A DNA stretch of 24,480 bases. It comes from CAZXMB01 sp964641715. Lineage in GTDB: Bacteria; Desulfobacterota; BSN033; UBA1163. A model generated the notes under the pieces. That model did not search any database and was not told where the DNA came from. It saw only the letters and a list, made by a program, of their open reading frames with translations. A program made the position numbers and the translations under genes. Below are positions 23,792 to 24,480 of this stretch, one piece after another. The stretch spans positions 1-24,480 of the forward strand of contig CAZXMB010000018.1 in NCBI GenBank assembly GCA_964641715.1, given 5' to 3'. Each line of letters opens with the position of its first letter. Positions within the stretch are counted from its first letter, which is position 1.

Positions 23792-24176
23792 TCTTCTTAT
23801 TCCGGGTTTTTGGGGGTTTCAGGATAACCGTTTCCTCCAGAAATTCATCCCTCCGGAAGGGTTCTTCAGGTTTTTGAGTAGAGTCCGCTGCCTTAGGTTT
23901 TACGGTAGATGGGGAAACAGAAATTTTCTCCTTCCCTTTATCCGGGGTGATGATCATCGTTTCAGGAAGAGCCTCTTTTGTTTCAAGGTCCTCTCCGGAA
24001 AATGGAGGGCCCTCTATTTTAGCGGCACGATCTGAAGAGAGGATATGGGTTTTCTCCAAGTCTTCCCCTGATTCCTCGATCTCCTGGCGCCATTTTTGGA
24101 GAACACTCTCAAGAATCCGACGAATCGCTTCGTTCTCTTTTCTCCGATCCAAAAAAGTTACCTCATGGTTATTCAT
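23784..24176 (-). CDS. Unrecognised 130-aa low-complexity protein with three repeated Thr motifs; first gene of the locus
   Basis: No family recognised. Residues 1-36 are charged and probably helical (RRKENEAIRRILESVLQKWR); the rest is Pro-, Lys- and Glu-rich and probably disordered. Three copies of the motif E-x-L-x-[EK]-T-x-I-[IL] stand out: EDLEKTHIL (Thr43), EALPETMII (Thr73) and EFLEETVIL (Thr116). Thr followed by Ile or Leu at +3 is a known phosphothreonine docking pattern for some FHA domains. The gene overlaps the next one by 8 bases and that neighbour looks like a TagH C-terminal half without its FHA domain, so the pair could be a split or rewired TagH. The ATG at 24176 has only a weak GGGG upstream. 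The length and operon position make a real gene likely; a role as phospho-scaffold is inference. Confidence 0.72.
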   Translation of the reverse strand: MNNHEVTFLDRRKENEAIRRILESVLQKWRQEIEESGEDLEKTHILSSDRAAKIEGPPFSGEDLETKEALPETMIITPDKGKEKISVSPSTVKPKAADSTQKPEEPFRRDEFLEETVILKPPKTRNKKNE

Positions 24177-24480
24177 CGGACCCCGCTTTCAATGAACCCA
24201 ACTCATATCAAAAAATTCAAAACATCTTGCCCTTTACCCATCGGGTGGTAAAATGGAAGAGATCAAGATACTTTGGAATTTATCATACTTAATGAAGGTT
24301 TTGAAGTCAAGAATTAAAGGTTGAAATGACGTAATGCTCACTTCAAGGGGGAGAGTGTAATGAAGGGCTCACCTTGAAGGGATCGGAAATGGGTTGATGA
24401 GACATTGGACAAGTTCTAACCATCCATTGGGAATATCTCCTGAAATCCCTGCCGTATGGTCAGATTCGCACTGAAGCTTG
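24177..24480. other. Upstream intergenic region of the T6SS operon
   Basis: About 300 bases without a supportable gene. It holds the promoter at 24282-24310 and a leader of about 100 bases containing a small dyad (TTTACCC at 24233-24239 against GGGTGGTAAA at 24243-24252), a possible operator. Beyond 24311, short open frames run off the window edge on both strands (for example a plus-strand frame reading IHWEYLLKSLPYGQIRTEA near 24419-24478), but none has a start and ribosome site, so I do not call them. Confidence 0.6.
24282..24310 (-). promoter_or_regulatory. Near-consensus sigma70-type promoter ahead of the T6SS operon
   Basis: On the minus strand, TTGACT (-35, 24310-24305) and TATGAT (-10, 24287-24282) are separated by exactly 17 bases. 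Each hexamer differs from consensus at one position. Transcription would begin near 24275, leaving a leader of about 100 bases to the ATG at 24176. It is the only strong promoter I see in the window, fitting control of the whole cluster from here. I see no sigma54 (GG-N10-GC) site in this leader. Confidence 0.6.

Noticed and set aside
24370..24480. Short open frames running off the right edge on both strands
   Set aside because: No start codon with ribosome site on the plus strand, and competing open frames on the minus strand. Too little sequence to decide whether a neighbouring gene begins or ends there.

Overview
The window holds an almost complete type VI secretion system (T6SS) locus. 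Every recognisable gene lies on the minus strand, so the locus reads from right to left. All 13 core components of a proteobacterial-type (T6SS-i) machine are present: TssA, B, C, two Hcp (TssD), E, F, G, H/ClpV, I/VgrG, J, K, L and M. A TagF post-translational regulator, a TagH-like protein without its FHA domain, and a PAAR spike tip are also present. Most genes abut, overlap or are separated by under 25 bases, and strong AGGAGG-type ribosome sites often overlap the preceding stop codon. This implies one long operon or a few nested ones.

Layout in transcription order. (1) 24310-24282 is a near-consensus sigma70 promoter, about 105 bases ahead of the first gene. (2) 24176-21129 holds a 130-aa Thr-motif protein, a TagH C-terminal-type protein, lipoprotein TssJ and baseplate protein TssK. 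(3) 21128-20634 is an intergenic stretch with a twin-palindrome repeat, AT-rich repetitive DNA and a 100-N scaffold gap. The gap is flanked by an exact 55-base duplication, almost certainly an assembly artefact. (4) 20633-15739 holds TssL, TssM and TagF (inner-membrane complex and regulator). (5) 15654-7560 holds TssA, TssB, TssC, two divergent Hcp proteins, TssE, TssF and TssG (tail sheath, tube and baseplate). (6) 7547-1 holds ClpV and then a spike and cargo module. That module is VgrG with an extra C-terminal beta-domain, PAAR, a LysM/peptidoglycan-binding protein, a putative caspase-fold (clan CD) protease, and a second LysM paralogue cut by the window edge.

The gene order matches the Pseudomonas HSI-I type cluster (fha-tssJ-K-L-M-tagF and tssA-B-C-hcp-tssE-F-G-clpV-vgrG), with the two halves joined head to tail on one strand. 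The most notable parts are the candidate protease cargo between two LysM paralogues, and the replacement of the usual FHA protein by a split pair. One member of that pair carries three copies of a Thr motif that looks like an FHA docking site.

The organism is a Gram-negative (diderm) bacterium of moderate GC content. The intergenic repeats and scaffold gap suggest a short-read, probably metagenomic, assembly. Desulfobacterota or a related deep-branching lineage is my guess, but the sequence seen here does not settle it.
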